NCBI GenBank assembly: GCA_963777515.1 | Contig: CAVZQU010000020.1 | Span: 1 to 64,000, forward strand | Direction: 5' to 3' | Source of the DNA: CAVSWT01 sp963777515 | GTDB lineage: Bacteria > Bacteroidota > Ignavibacteria > Ignavibacteriales > Ignavibacteriaceae | DNA: 64,000 bases | Part shown: positions 46,891 through 56,969 of the stretch, in pieces | Numbering within the stretch: position 1 is the stretch's first letter | Layout of the letters: the number at the start of each line of letters is the position of its first letter | Notes under the pieces: generated by a model | Told to the model about the DNA's origin: nothing | Database searches by the model: none | The model's input: only the letters and a program-made list of their open reading frames with translations | Program-made: the position numbers and the translations under genes

Positions 46891-47010
46891 TAACTTCCCT
46901 TATTCATCTTAACTAAGAATAATAATACGATTACTGTTTTAATTAAATTAAATCGAAAAGAATGTAGTGAAAAGATTTGTTAAATACATTGGCAGGATTA
47001 TCATTTTCTT
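46891..47010. repeat. Cassette-zone repeat, copy F (most divergent)
   Basis: Keeps CTTCCCTTATTCATCTTA, an AATAATACGATTACTGTTTT section, AAATCGAAAAGAATGTAGTG and TAAATACATTGGCAGGATTA, with more substitutions than the other copies. Last recognised copy of the family in the window. Confidence 0.75.
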
Positions 47011-47031
47011 AAATTACGAAAGTGGAGCAAG

Positions 47032-47068
47032 ATAAAATAAAACCCGGGCGAAAATATTCACCCGGGTT
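47032..47068 (-). terminator. Intrinsic terminator of the T9SS beta-helix gene
   Basis: Read on the minus strand: AACCCGGGTGAA-tatt-TTCGCCCGGGTT with one mismatch, followed by TTTATTTT. It sits 25 bp after the stop of the gene at 47093. Confidence 0.85.
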
Positions 47069-47092
47069 CAAACAAATAATTATATGTTATTT

Positions 47093-48840
47093 TTATTTCA
47101 ATAAAATCATTTTCTTAATTTCTGAATTTCTACCGCTGACAATTTTATAGAAATAAACACCGCTTGAAAGACTGCTTGCATTAAAGTCTATGCTATATGT
47201 CCCGGCTTTTTTGTATTCATTTAATAATGTCATTACTTCTTTACCTAGTATATTATATATTTTTATTTGTACAAGATTATCTGAAGGTATAGCGTATTCT
47301 ATTTTAGTTGTCGGATTAAAAGGATTAGGATAATTTTGTTCGAGACTAAACTTAGCCGGAGTATTTAAAGTAATATCGACAACTTTTGAATATTCAAATT
47401 TTCCGTCATTATCTATTTGCTTTAATCTATATTGCATTTTAGAGCTTGAAGGATTTTCATCTGTAAAGGAATATTTTTTTGGTGAATTACTGTTCCCATT
47501 CCCTTTAACAAAACCTATTTTTTCCCATGCTTTAGAGTTCACTGAAGAACGTTCAATATCAAAACCATAATTTTTTAATTCAGTAGCAGTCTGCCAATTA
47601 AGTTTAACTTTATTTTGAAAAGATGTTCCTGTAAATGATTCCAATTCTACCGGTAAAGAACCACCATCATCCCAATATTCATAAGCCCCAATATCAACAG
47701 AACCATTTCTATCTGCCCCGCGTTGATCCTGGGAAGGTATACTAACAGAACCATTTGCGGTATTGTTTCCAGCATTAATTGCAACACTACCGGATGTAGT
47801 TTTTAGTGTTGGCGTTCCGTTGATGTATTGTTAACTGCTAAAGCCGGTGTATTGCTTACACCGGTACCGAATAAATTAGATTTGGTTACCTGTTATGTCT
47901 CCTGTTACCGGTAAACTCAGCTGAATTTTCCGAACTTCAATAATATTATAGCCATTATCTGTAATAGTTCCTGCAAAATGGTCTATATCATCACCATTAT
48001 TAGTAGCATTTCCTTCTGAATTATTTGCGACTATTGTATTTTTTATAATTAAATTAGTCGCATCAACACCAATTCCACCGCCTAACCTGTATTGGATATG
48101 CATCATAATTTGTAGCAGCATTATTTGTAATTGTACAATTGGTAATTGTTATAGTTTTTCCTGAGTTTCTTGCATATATTCCACCACCATATTCAACACC
48201 TGAATTATTATAGATTGTTGAGTTTGTAAGCGTAAGATCTCCACCATTTAAAAGAATTCCGGCACCAGAAAGGCCACTTTGAGCTTGTGTTGAAACATTA
48301 TTTGCTATGGTTGAATTTTCAATGCGGTTCCTGCAAAGATGTCGATCCCGCAACCTTGTCTAGCTAATTGTCATGTACATAGCAGTTTAAAATAGTTAAA
48401 TTAGATTGACACTCAATGGCACCCCCATCTATTCCACCTGATGATGGAGCGTAACCATAACGCAATTCCAAATTTTTAAAGATTACAGTGTAACCAGCAG
48501 GAATATTGAATATTCTTTGCGTTGGAGCAGACAAACTTGAAGCGGCCTGAACCACAGCCAAATTACCGCTTGGTCCCTGGATGGTAATATTTTTGCTGAT
48601 TGTGAAACCACTTGATCCGTCATCCCCGGTTTCATCTGCATCTGTCCATGTAAAAGTGCCGGTCAAGTCTAACGTCCCACCTGAAGTTACAATAGAATAA
48701 CCTTTGGTAAAAGTTTTATAAGGGTTACCGGAACTTCCATTTCCGGTTGCATCATTTCCTGTTGAACTATTTACATAAATAGTTTGACTAAAAAGAGTCC
48801 CAATAGTGAAAAATACAAATAGTAGAATAGACTTTTTCAT
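47093..48840 (-). pseudogene. Secreted parallel beta-helix (choice-of-anchor Q) protein with T9SS domain, multiple frameshifts
   Basis: About 580 residues when the frames are joined. ATG 48840 begins a signal peptide (MKKSILLFVFFTIGTLFSQ). The helix part shows TISKNITIQGPSG, ENSTIANN, LTNSTIYNN and TITNCTITNN. The choice-of-anchor Q ending SVAINAGNN ... QDQRGADRNG ... DIGAYEYWDDG is clear, followed by an Ig-like module (LNWQTATELKNYGFDIERS) and the T9SS domain (QNYPNPFNPTTKI ... KKMILLK). At least four one-base shifts lie near 48360, 48110, 47900 and 47840. The sequence is family-like throughout, so these may be consensus errors, but as given it is not translatable. Confidence 0.8.
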
Positions 48841-49220
48841 TATTATACCTTTTTGATTATTGAATAAATTTGAACTATTAAATAGAGTTGCGATTAAAAC
48901 ACAACTGCATATCAGCAATGTCTGAACCAGAAACTTACTTTACCTCAGCGCCAAACTATTATTATGCAGAGCATATTTTTAGTTAAGGAAATTAAAAAGG
49001 CGTGCAGTTAAATATATACAATCTGATTTATTCGAAAATTAATTTTATTAATGGAAACTATATACTAAAGTTAATCTATAATCTGTTTTAAATCAATTAA
49101 TGATTAGATTATCTGTAAAATATTATTTACCAAATCTATAGTATGATTTGATTTATAGAAGCAAATTTATTGAAAAGGATAAAAAAAAAAGTTATTTAAA
49201 ATATTTCGAAACAAGTACAT
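48841..49220. other. Gene-free stretch
   Basis: Between the beta-helix gene (start 48840) and the YciI-like gene (end 49221), both minus. An open frame at 48841-48918 extends the beta-helix gene upstream but lacks a signal peptide and was not used. AT-rich, no element recognised. Confidence 0.5.
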
Positions 49221-49700
49221 TTAATTAATAATTTTATTCTTTTGAATCTTCTTTTCGATTTCCGGTATTGTTGCTATTGCTGCAGTACCATACCATGGAT
49301 GCAGTTCTAATATTAAAGTGCCAGCTTTTACTTTCGGGTCAGTTTCTGCCAAAGCTTTCGCTTCTTCTATAGTTTCCACATCAAAAATGAAGATTCCTCT
49401 TATTTCTCCATCATCAAGAAAGGGTCCTGCCAAAATTAATTTGCCTTCTTTTGCAAGCCGCATTATATTTTTCAAATGGTCTTTTTGAAGTTCTGCTTGT
49501 TTTGTCGAATCCGTAATCTTGACAGGGCCGGATTTAAGAAATGCCATTACATATTGTTTCATCCCGTATTCATCGGCACCAAGCCGCTTTGCTAAAGATG
49601 AGTCATATACTGAAATATTATTATTATTTTCAACTTTTTGTGCAAAATTTAATTGACTTATTAAAATTATAGCAATGAATATAGATGTTATCATTTTCAT
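49221..49700 (-). CDS. Exported YciI-like protein
   Basis: 159 residues. A signal peptide (1-20, ending LNFAQ) is followed by one ferredoxin-like YciI/YCII domain: QYVMAFLKSGP, LQKDHLKNIMRLAKEGKLILAG, FIFDVETIEEAKALAETDP and LELHPWYGT. The histidine-aspartate pair used by YCII proteins may be the H in KDHLK and the D in TDP. The usual YciI is cytoplasmic and of unclear chemistry, so an exported form is less common. Confidence 0.85.
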   Translation of the reverse strand: MKMITSIFIAIILISQLNFAQKVENNNNISVYDSSLAKRLGADEYGMKQYVMAFLKSGPVKITDSTKQAELQKDHLKNIMRLAKEGKLILAGPFLDDGEIRGIFIFDVETIEEAKALAETDPKVKAGTLILELHPWYGTAAIATIPEIEKKIQKNKIIN

Positions 49701-49733
49701 TTTTAATATTCCTTATGATTAATAATTTACAAA

Positions 49734-49860
49734 AGACTTCTGAAAAATTAACTTGTGTCATCCTGAGTTTATAGAAGGATGAAGAATTTAGTAAGATATC
49801 AACTTCGACAAGCTCAGTTTGACATTTTTAATTTAACGTTATTAAATTTTTCAGAAGTCT
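49734..49860. repeat. Dispersed palindromic element with AGACTTCTGAAAAATT arms
   Basis: A perfect 16-bp inverted repeat (49734-49749 / 49845-49860) encloses GTGTCATCCTGAG...CTTCGACAAGCTCAG and TTTGACAT. Architecture is the same as at 33142 and 33368, but the arm sequence is different. Located between the YciI-like and NtrC-type genes. Confidence 0.75.
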
Positions 49861-49897
49861 CAACAAAAAATATTTGATTAAAATTACTTTGATTATC

Positions 49898-51304
49898 TTA
49901 CTCATGCCTAAACTTATCCGGGTCAAGCTCATAATTCTTTAAAAGCCTGTGAATATTTCTCCTGGTCATGCCGGCTTCTTCGGAGACCTTTGTAACATTA
50001 CCTTTATATTTTTCCAGTAAGGATAATAAATATCTTCTTTCAATATTGGAAATAATTTTATGCTTTACTTCCGCTAATGTATTTTCGGTATTAGTGGTTT
50101 CTATATTTCCCTTGAAACCCTGTCTTAAATTTTCCGGCAGTTCATTTACGCTTATGAAATTATTTTTTGCTAAAACAACGGCGCGTTCTATCATGTTTTC
50201 CAATTCTCTCACATTTCCCGGCCAATCATATGATTGTAAAATCTGTTTTACTTCTTCAGAAAAACCGGAAATATTCTTCCCGGCTTTTTCAGAATTTTCT
50301 TTAAGAATGTGTTCAGCTATGAGAATAATATCATCTTTTCTTTCTCTTAGAGGAGGAATATGAATATGAATAACATTTAGCCGGTAATAAAAATCTTCCC
50401 GTAATTTATTCTCTTCCATCATTTTTTTAGGATCACGGTTAGTTGCGGAAATTATACGAAAATTAGAATCAATTAATTCATTCCCTCCTAATCTTCTTAA
50501 TTTATGATCCTGCAGAACCCGAAGCAGTTTAACTTGAAGATTAGAACTCATTTCACAAACTTCATCAAGAAAAAATGTCCCGTTATTTGCATACTCTAAT
50601 AGCCCGATTTTTCTTTTTGCCGCATCCGTAAATGCGCCTTTTTCATAACCGAACAATTCAGCTTCAAATAAATGCTCCGGTAGTGCGCCGCAATTGATAG
50701 GAACAAAAGGATTTGTTTTTCTATTGCTATGGGCGTGAATGCTTCTGGCTATCAATTCTTTTCCGGTACCGCTTTCCCCGGTAATTAAAATGTTTGCATC
50801 TGAATTTGAAACAGTTTCTATTGTCTCAAAAATATTTTTAATTCCGGTGCTATTGCCAATTATATTATCAAATTTAAATTTATCATCGAGCTGCTTTAAA
50901 AGATTTTCTCTTTCTTTAAAAAGCTGTCTTTGCCTTAATCCCTTTTCAATAATGATTTTTAATTTAGCAGTGTCAACCGGCTTTTCAAGAAAGTCGAATG
51001 CACCTGCTCTCATTGCATTAACTGCTCTTTCAATAGTGCCGTAAGCTGTAAAAATTATTACCGGGGACCTAGGGGCCCACTTTGATGCTTCTTTAATGAT
51101 TTCATTTCCATCGATGCCGGGCATAAGTAAATCGCAAAAGATTAAATCATATTCTTCATTCTTTAAATATTCAATCGCCGAAAAGCCATCTGAAACCGGG
51201 ACAGATTGATAACCAAGCCCGGATAAAATACTAGTAAATCCGCTAAGCATATCCGGTTCATCATCAATAACAAGAATCTTGGCTGAACTTTTTTTTGTTT
51301 CCAT
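49898..51304 (-). CDS. NtrC-family sigma-54 response regulator
   Basis: 468 residues. Receiver domain with D58 as phosphoacceptor (FCDLLMPG) and the acidic DDEPD pocket; AAA+ domain (about 145-380) with Walker A GESGTGKE, a GAFTDA variant of the sigma-54 contact loop GAFTGA, Walker B-like GTFFLDEV and the NATNRD sensor region (RIISATNRD). The Fis-type HTH at the end (VTKVSEEAGMTRRNIHRLLKNY) binds DNA. It activates sigma-54 promoters once phosphorylated. The start lies 7 bases after the end of the kinase gene, so they are co-transcribed and form a pair. Targets unknown; divergent secreted protein genes are nearby. Confidence 0.93.
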   Translation of the reverse strand: METKKSSAKILVIDDEPDMLSGFTSILSGLGYQSVPVSDGFSAIEYLKNEEYDLIFCDLLMPGIDGNEIIKEASKWAPRSPVIIFTAYGTIERAVNAMRAGAFDFLEKPVDTAKLKIIIEKGLRQRQLFKERENLLKQLDDKFKFDNIIGNSTGIKNIFETIETVSNSDANILITGESGTGKELIARSIHAHSNRKTNPFVPINCGALPEHLFEAELFGYEKGAFTDAAKRKIGLLEYANNGTFFLDEVCEMSSNLQVKLLRVLQDHKLRRLGGNELIDSNFRIISATNRDPKKMMEENKLREDFYYRLNVIHIHIPPLRERKDDIILIAEHILKENSEKAGKNISGFSEEVKQILQSYDWPGNVRELENMIERAVVLAKNNFISVNELPENLRQGFKGNIETTNTENTLAEVKHKIISNIERRYLLSLLEKYKGNVTKVSEEAGMTRRNIHRLLKNYELDPDKFRHE

Positions 51305-51310
51305 TTATTT

Positions 51311-53048
51311 TTACTCCGGCTTTAAAGGAAGAAAAACTGTAAATGTTGTTCCGCTGCTATCTAAAGAATTAACTGAATATATTGCCTTTATGCCTGGCAA
51401 CGATTGCTTTGGCAATTGATAAACCTAGACCCGTACCATTTGATTTTAATTTAGTACTAAAGAAAGGGTCAAATACTTTTTCAATGTTTTCTTTTTCTAT
51501 TCCAACTCCATTATCTTTTATCTTGATTTCAATTCCTTCAACGGAATTATTGCTGGACGGATCAATTGAGATATAAATCTCTCCACGGCTTTTAACAGCA
51601 TCAACAGCATTATTTAATATATTTATTAATACTTGTTCAAGCTGCCGCTGATCTGCATTTATTAATGGAATTGCATTACTATAATTTTTTACGATACTAA
51701 TTTGTTTAGCTCTGAATCGGTGTCCCAATAAGTATAGGCATTCTTCCGTTAAATCTTTTAAGTTGATTGCTTCCGGCTTGAATGGCAGCCTTTGCGAGTA
51801 GTTTAAAAGTCTTTTTGTATAATCGCTTATTCGTAATGTTTGGCGTTTGATTATATTAAGAACATTTCCAACATCTCCCTCATGATTTTCTTTGAGCATT
51901 AGCCCATCAATGTGGGCGGAAATAATTCCGGTAGGTGTGTTAATTTCATGTGCAACTGAATCAACCAGTTCTCCTATTGAAGCCATCTTGGAAGCCTGGT
52001 TTAATTGTTCCTGGTATAATTGTACTTGTTCTAAATTTCCTTTTGCTTCTTCCGCCCGTACTCTTTTCAAATTAAAATAATAAATTAATATGCTGAAAAA
52101 TAATATTACGCCAAGGATAACAAAACCGAGAATAAAAAATATTTTAAATTTTCCTCTTAAACTTTCAGTTACTTTTGTAACATCTGCTGAAATTACGAGA
52201 ATCCATTTTTCCTTTAAAATGTTAATTGGGTAATATGCCATTACCTTTGCGGGCTGATCTTTTATAACATAATATTCACCGACAGAAGGGCCGTTTGACT
52301 TTAACATTAATTTTTGAGCATTGAAGGAAACATGGCAATCAAAACAATCTTTAGTTGTATTGTTAATTGAGCGGAAAAGCATTTCATGGTGACTGGGGTG
52401 ATAAATTAATCTTCCATCGGAATTAATTATCCAGGCGAAATCCTGCTTGCTTAACTTTAAAGGTTTTATATATTGATTAACCAGCAGATTAAAATTAATT
52501 AAGTAACCCAAATATCCGATTATCTCTTCTGAATTTGTATGAGACTTATTTGTTATTGGAATTATTACTTCAAAATAAACATCGGCAGTGCTGTCTTTAT
52601 TTTCATCTTTTACCACCTTAGTTAAGTAAGTTCCCGGGTTATTTATTTTGTCAGCAATATTTTCCAATTCATTTATATTTGTTAATCCTGGTACTTGACT
52701 CCCCGATGAACAAAGCAATTTACCCGATTTATGAAATATAAAAATGGAGCTAATCCTCTTAGATTCATAGGAATGTAAAAAATTGTTTAAGGATTTAACC
52801 GAGTTGCTGTCCATCTTTTTTATTTCAGGAATGGAGGTAAGAAAATTCATATCGCTGGAAATATAATTTAACAGATAACTAATTCCCGCAGCAGCATTTT
52901 TAGCCATCTCCAATTGCTGAAGCTGGTAATCTTTTTTTTCATCTTCGATTGTACGGGTATAAATTTCAACTACAAGGAAAGCAAATAAGATAACAAATGC
53001 GAGAGTGCCGGAAATGATCCAGTATTTTCTGAACTTCCCGTTATTCAT
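51311..53048 (-). CDS. Sensor histidine kinase with periplasmic Cache-like domain and a haem c motif (frameshift near the end)
   Basis: 578 residues if joined. TM1 (13-33), a long periplasmic sensor of dCache type (about 35-295), then TM2 (about 300-325). Within the sensor, C235-F-D-C238-H239 is a CxxCH covalent haem c site, unusual for this fold. The cytoplasmic part has H367 in VAHEINTPTG, an N box (NILNNAVDAVKSRG) and GTGLGLSIAKAI. The frame ends at 51369, but a one-base shift at ATATTCAG gives SVNSLDSSGTTFTVFLPLKPE, stopping at 51311-51313. It forms an operon with the NtrC-type regulator. Probably senses redox, nitric oxide or another haem ligand. Confidence 0.88.
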
Positions 53049-53327
53049 ATAATTTGGATTTATTTATTAAATATTTTTACCTGATTTGAAGAAGGGTATA
53101 AAAACAAAAATCCGGTAAATGTTAATAGTTGTTATTTAACAACAATAGAATCAAACTACTAAAAAAAAATTATAAACTAAACAATAAACCAATGAATTTT
53201 ATTGTCAATTTAAATGTACTGTAAATGAATCAAATTATTAATTGAACCTATTTTTGTAATAAGTTATATTGTAATAAAAATATTTTACAATATTTAAGCT
53301 TTACTTTACAAAAAAATAAAATGATTT

Positions 53328-54680
53328 ATGGTTAAAAAATTACTTTGTTTGTTCCCATTACTGTCTACTTTTTTAATGTGTCAGCAGTATCCAGATCAAT
53401 TTTACTCTTACCAGAAAGACAGCTTAATGGCAAGAGTAGAAACTCTAAGTGGAATGGAAATATCACAAGATGGTAAAAGTGTGATATTATCTGATGGCGT
53501 AAATGATGGATATGTAATTTTCAAAACAGATTCATCTCAATTTCCATTTAACCGTGGATTGGCTTCATGGAACGGCCACGTACCAAATGATAATAGCAGC
53601 TTTAAAGTTTCTATGAGATATTATAATAACAGTTGGTCGCCGTGGTTAACTATTGGTTATTGGAAGAAAAATTTTTGGACTTCAAGTTCAACATATGGAG
53701 CAACAAGCTTCAGCGGCGGAAAGATAGATGTTGATTATACTGTTTTGAATTCGTACTACACCAAATGGCAATTTAAAGTTGAAATGAAAAGATCCAGCAG
53801 CAGTGAACCTTCACCTAGTTTATGGAAACTTAATTTTTTTGTAAGTGATCAAAAGACAACCGATAATGTTAACATAACCTCAATAGTTAATGATAAACCA
53901 TCAGCTTTTTTTATTCCCACAACTCATTATTATCAATATGCCCTTGATCCTGGAATAGGCGGAGATATTTGTTCACCAACTTCTGTTTCTATGGTTTTAA
54001 AGAGTTTTAAAATTAATGTTGATCCGCTTCAATTTGCAAAAGACAATTACGATGTCTATTGGGGAATGTTCGGCATCTGGCCTAAAGCAGTTCAAAATGC
54101 TGCTGAATATAATCTTAATGGGGAGGTATCGCGTTATAGAACCTGGAGCCAGGCCTATGATACTTTGGCTGCCGGTGGAAGGATTGTTATGTCTGTAGGG
54201 CCGCCGTTATATACGGGCCATTTAATGATGCTTGCTGGTTTTGATTCACAAGGCAATCCGCTCGTTCATGATCCGGCAAAGAAAGATGGATATGGAAAAT
54301 TGTTTAACAAAACTGACCTTTCTGAATCATGGTTTAATAAAGGGGGAGTAGCATATACATTTTTTCTTGATTCAACAGCTATCACTTCTATAGATAATGA
54401 GAAGAGTATTCAAGTAGTAAAAGATTTTAAATTAAGTGTTTATCCGAATCCGTTCAATCCTCAGACAAACTTAAAAGTTGAAATACCCGAAAATAATTAT
54501 ACGGAAATTTCTATTTTCAATATTACCGGGCAAAAAATAAAAGATTTATTTAATGGTGAATTAGAACAGGGCTCATATAATTATAGCTGGAATGCTTCTA
54601 ATCTTCCTTCAGGAATGTATTTAATCCGAATGATAAGCGGAAGTTATGTTAAAACAATTAAAGCTCTGCTTGTTAAGTAG
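53328..54680 (+). CDS. Exported C39-like cysteine peptidase with T9SS domain
   Basis: 450 residues. A signal peptide (1-19) is followed by a beta-rich N part (20-185, similar to a fibronectin-like prodomain) and a papain-like C39_2 domain (about 190-345). C215 in GDICSPTSVSMVL is the nucleophile and H298 in YTGHLMMLAGFD the catalytic base, with D/N near VHDPA. The T9SS domain (SVYPNPFNPQT ... IKALLVK) ends it. C39_2 domains cleave peptides or leader-like sequences outside the cell. Divergent to the kinase gene with 279 bp in between, a plausible target promoter region of the NtrC-type regulator. Confidence 0.87.
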   Translation: MVKKLLCLFPLLSTFLMCQQYPDQFYSYQKDSLMARVETLSGMEISQDGKSVILSDGVNDGYVIFKTDSSQFPFNRGLASWNGHVPNDNSSFKVSMRYYNNSWSPWLTIGYWKKNFWTSSSTYGATSFSGGKIDVDYTVLNSYYTKWQFKVEMKRSSSSEPSPSLWKLNFFVSDQKTTDNVNITSIVNDKPSAFFIPTTHYYQYALDPGIGGDICSPTSVSMVLKSFKINVDPLQFAKDNYDVYWGMFGIWPKAVQNAAEYNLNGEVSRYRTWSQAYDTLAAGGRIVMSVGPPLYTGHLMMLAGFDSQGNPLVHDPAKKDGYGKLFNKTDLSESWFNKGGVAYTFFLDSTAITSIDNEKSIQVVKDFKLSVYPNPFNPQTNLKVEIPENNYTEISIFNITGQKIKDLFNGELEQGSYNYSWNASNLPSGMYLIRMISGSYVKTIKALLVK

Positions 54681-54712
54681 TATAACATCAATAATTTAGT
54701 TTAGTATTCATT

Positions 54713-54743
54713 AAAAAAGGCGATTAAAAAAATCGCCTTTTTT
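54713..54743. terminator. Bidirectional intrinsic terminator
   Basis: AAAAAAGGCGATT and AATCGCCTTTTTT form a 13-bp stem around five A residues. It serves the convergent peptidase (plus) and T9SS protein (minus) genes. Confidence 0.95.
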
Positions 54744-54777
54744 ATATATGTGCTATTTTATTGAGAGAATTCCAAAT

Positions 54778-55838
54778 TTATTTCATAAGAATCATTTTCC
54801 TAGTTTGAATATTGTTTCCGGCCTGCAATCTATAAAAGTAAATGCCGCTGCTTAATTTACTAGCATTAAATTCAACTTCATGTTGTCCTGCTTCTTCTTC
54901 TTTATTAACTAAAGAAATAATTTCTTTACCAAGTATATTGTAAACAGATAATTTTACAAAATCAGTTTTTGTTATTGAATAAGTAATTCTTGTGGTTGGG
55001 TTAAACGGATTAGGATAATTTTGTTCCAAAGTAAACGAATTCGGTTTAAGGTTTTTATCTTTTACGTCAACTAAAGAAGGTATTATTAATATCTGATAAC
55101 CACCATTTACTATACCTGAATCCGGATCACTTCTATTAACGCCGCCTACTACTATAAATGCTCCATCTTTTGTTAAGTAAATGTATTCTTTATCGCCATA
55201 TGCCACATGATCTTTTTTTATTCTTATGCAATCGTAATTTCCATTGGCTAGTTTCAATGTTCCATAACCATCTAATTTTGTTATTTCCATGCTTGAAGAG
55301 GTGTCTGTATGAGTAAGATTCCAGTTTGAGTCATAAGTCAATTCACTAAGAGTAACCATTTGACTGAATTCAGTCCCATATACAGTTGGAAATATTCCTA
55401 ATAATTCATAAGGTGTATACAATTTTAATTTATAATTAGGGTAGTTTGAAGCTTCTCCCAATACATATATGGAATCATTACTCGAATAAAATACCGGGTT
55501 ATTTTCTATTGTTGTAGGGGTTTCTCCAATAGTAATAGCGCTTGATGGATAATAGTTGCTTAAATCAGATAAAGAGCTAATTAAATAGTTATTTGATACT
55601 TGCAAAGAATTAAAATCAATAAATGAAAAATCATAAACATTCGGCCCCCGGTTTTTCCAATATTTATAGAGCCAGAAGCCATAGGTGAATAGTAATGCTG
55701 GGAACCTGGGGTAAAGACGCTTAAAAATTCTTGTTGTGTAACTGAGACTTGTGCATTATTAGTTGAGGGGAATAAAACTAAAAAACACAGAACTGAAAGA
55801 AAAAATGTGGACTTAAAAGCTGCAGTGACAATATTCAT
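54778..55838 (-). CDS. Secreted T9SS-sorted protein, unrecognised core (one frameshift)
   Basis: About 353 residues when the two frames are joined. ATG 55838 starts a signal peptide (MNIVTAAFKSTFFLSVLCF, cleaved near NNAQ). The shift is in the CCCCC run (plus strand) at 55644-55649, after INIGKTGG, where the reading continues PNVYDFSFIDFNSL. The core (residues 40-260) is beta-rich without a family I recognise; LKLANGNYDCIRIKKDHVAY may be a strand pair. The end is the T9SS domain (QNYPNPFNPTTRI ... KMILMK). Confidence 0.7.
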
Positions 55839-56202
55839 TTTTCACTCCTATAACTGATTTAATCAGCATTTAATTTGATAAAATATTTTTTAGAGTAGCA
55901 GTAATACTCTTTTGTTATAAAGTTATTGAACAAAGAACTCATTCTACAGATTAACTTTAGAAGGTCTAAAAAGTATTTTTACGAAAAATGAATGTCTAGT
56001 CTTATTATGAATTAACGAACTAATATATCAAGTGACGTGCCGTTAGAATTTATTTGTTTTTCTAAGAATTTTTAAATACTTATAAAATTAATCAACAGTA
56101 GTATCATCTATTAAGTAAGTAAATAAAACTTACTAATTCAGCAAAATTTATCAGCATATAATTTTAACATTTGGAAGTGTAAAGATTTTGTGCGTAGTGT
56201 TA
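55839..56202. other. Gene-free stretch
   Basis: AT-rich with no visible gene. Holds the promoter side of the upstream T9SS gene and the 3' end of the glycosyltransferase. Confidence 0.5.
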
Positions 56203-56874
56203 TTAAAAAGAGTTAATGCTTTTAGGATTAAAGGATTTAGTTATACTATTAGCAGTATCTCTGTGATAGATGTAAGTCTTAAAATCCACTTTGTGAACAT
56301 TGAACTTTTCTAAGCCCTAATTAAGAATTCACTATCCTCACTGTATTCTAAGTTTTTAAATCCATTTAATTCCGTGAAAACATTTTTTCTTACCAAAAAA
56401 AGTTGCGCCGATAGTGCACTTTGATAAATGAATAAATTGAGAAGGATTATCTTTATCTCTAACATATTCGTCCCCAATTATTTTAATACCGCCATGAACT
56501 AAATCTATATTAGGATTATTTTTCATGAATGATATTCTTTTTGATAGATGCTCTTTTTCATAGCAATCATCACTATCAATAAAAGTTATGAATTTCCCAT
56601 TTGATAATCTTATTCCTCTGTTGCGGCTTAAAGGCAGTTTTATATTTGGCTGTGAAAGAACTGTTATATTTTCAGAGTTCTTTTCATAGTCTCTTAAGAT
56701 GTTTAGAGAGTTATCTGTGCTTCCATCATCAATAGCAATCAATTCCCAATCATTAAAAGATTGATTTAAAACTGAATCAATACAGCGATGCAAATACTCG
56801 GCCCGGTTATAGACAGTTAGAATTACGGAAACTGATGGAAATGAATTCGATATTTTTCTTGGAAGATATTTCAT
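56203..56874 (-). CDS. Family 2 glycosyltransferase, small (two frameshifts)
   Basis: The first frame (56356-56874) gives the nucleotide-sugar-binding half: SVSVILTVYNRAEYLHRCI, AIDDGSTDNS, LSRNRGI and the DxD-like FIDSDDCYE (GT-A fold). After a shift near 56370 the sequence continues FTELNGFKNLEYSEDSEFLIRA, and after another near 56305 as EKFNVHKVDFKTYIYHRDT, to TAA at 56203-56205. Joined length is about 223 residues, short but complete for a compact GT2 with the acidic ED motif near SEDSEF. Transfers a sugar to glycan, lipid or protein; target unknown. Stands alone upstream of the efflux operon. Confidence 0.75.
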
Positions 56875-56969
56875 TAGAATACTAATGGGTTACAAAAATT
56901 ATATATCAATAAATCTTAATAATTCAAAATAAGTAGAATTTAATATATATTAAATAAATAAATAAAGAG

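Noticed and set aside
40371..47010. CRISPR array
   Set aside because: The repeats are too long, diverged, and spaced by whole genes; no short regular spacers and no cas genes exist.
39246..47092. A classical integron with attC sites
   Set aside because: The modular layout fits, but I cannot find the GTTRRRY and RYYYAAC core pair at the repeat ends, the repeat ends are not complementary to each other, and no integron integrase is present in the window. Kept only as cassette-like.
50739..51044. A gene on the plus strand opposite the NtrC-type regulator
   Set aside because: It is the antisense of the AAA+ and receiver coding region, with no start signal or recognisable domain.
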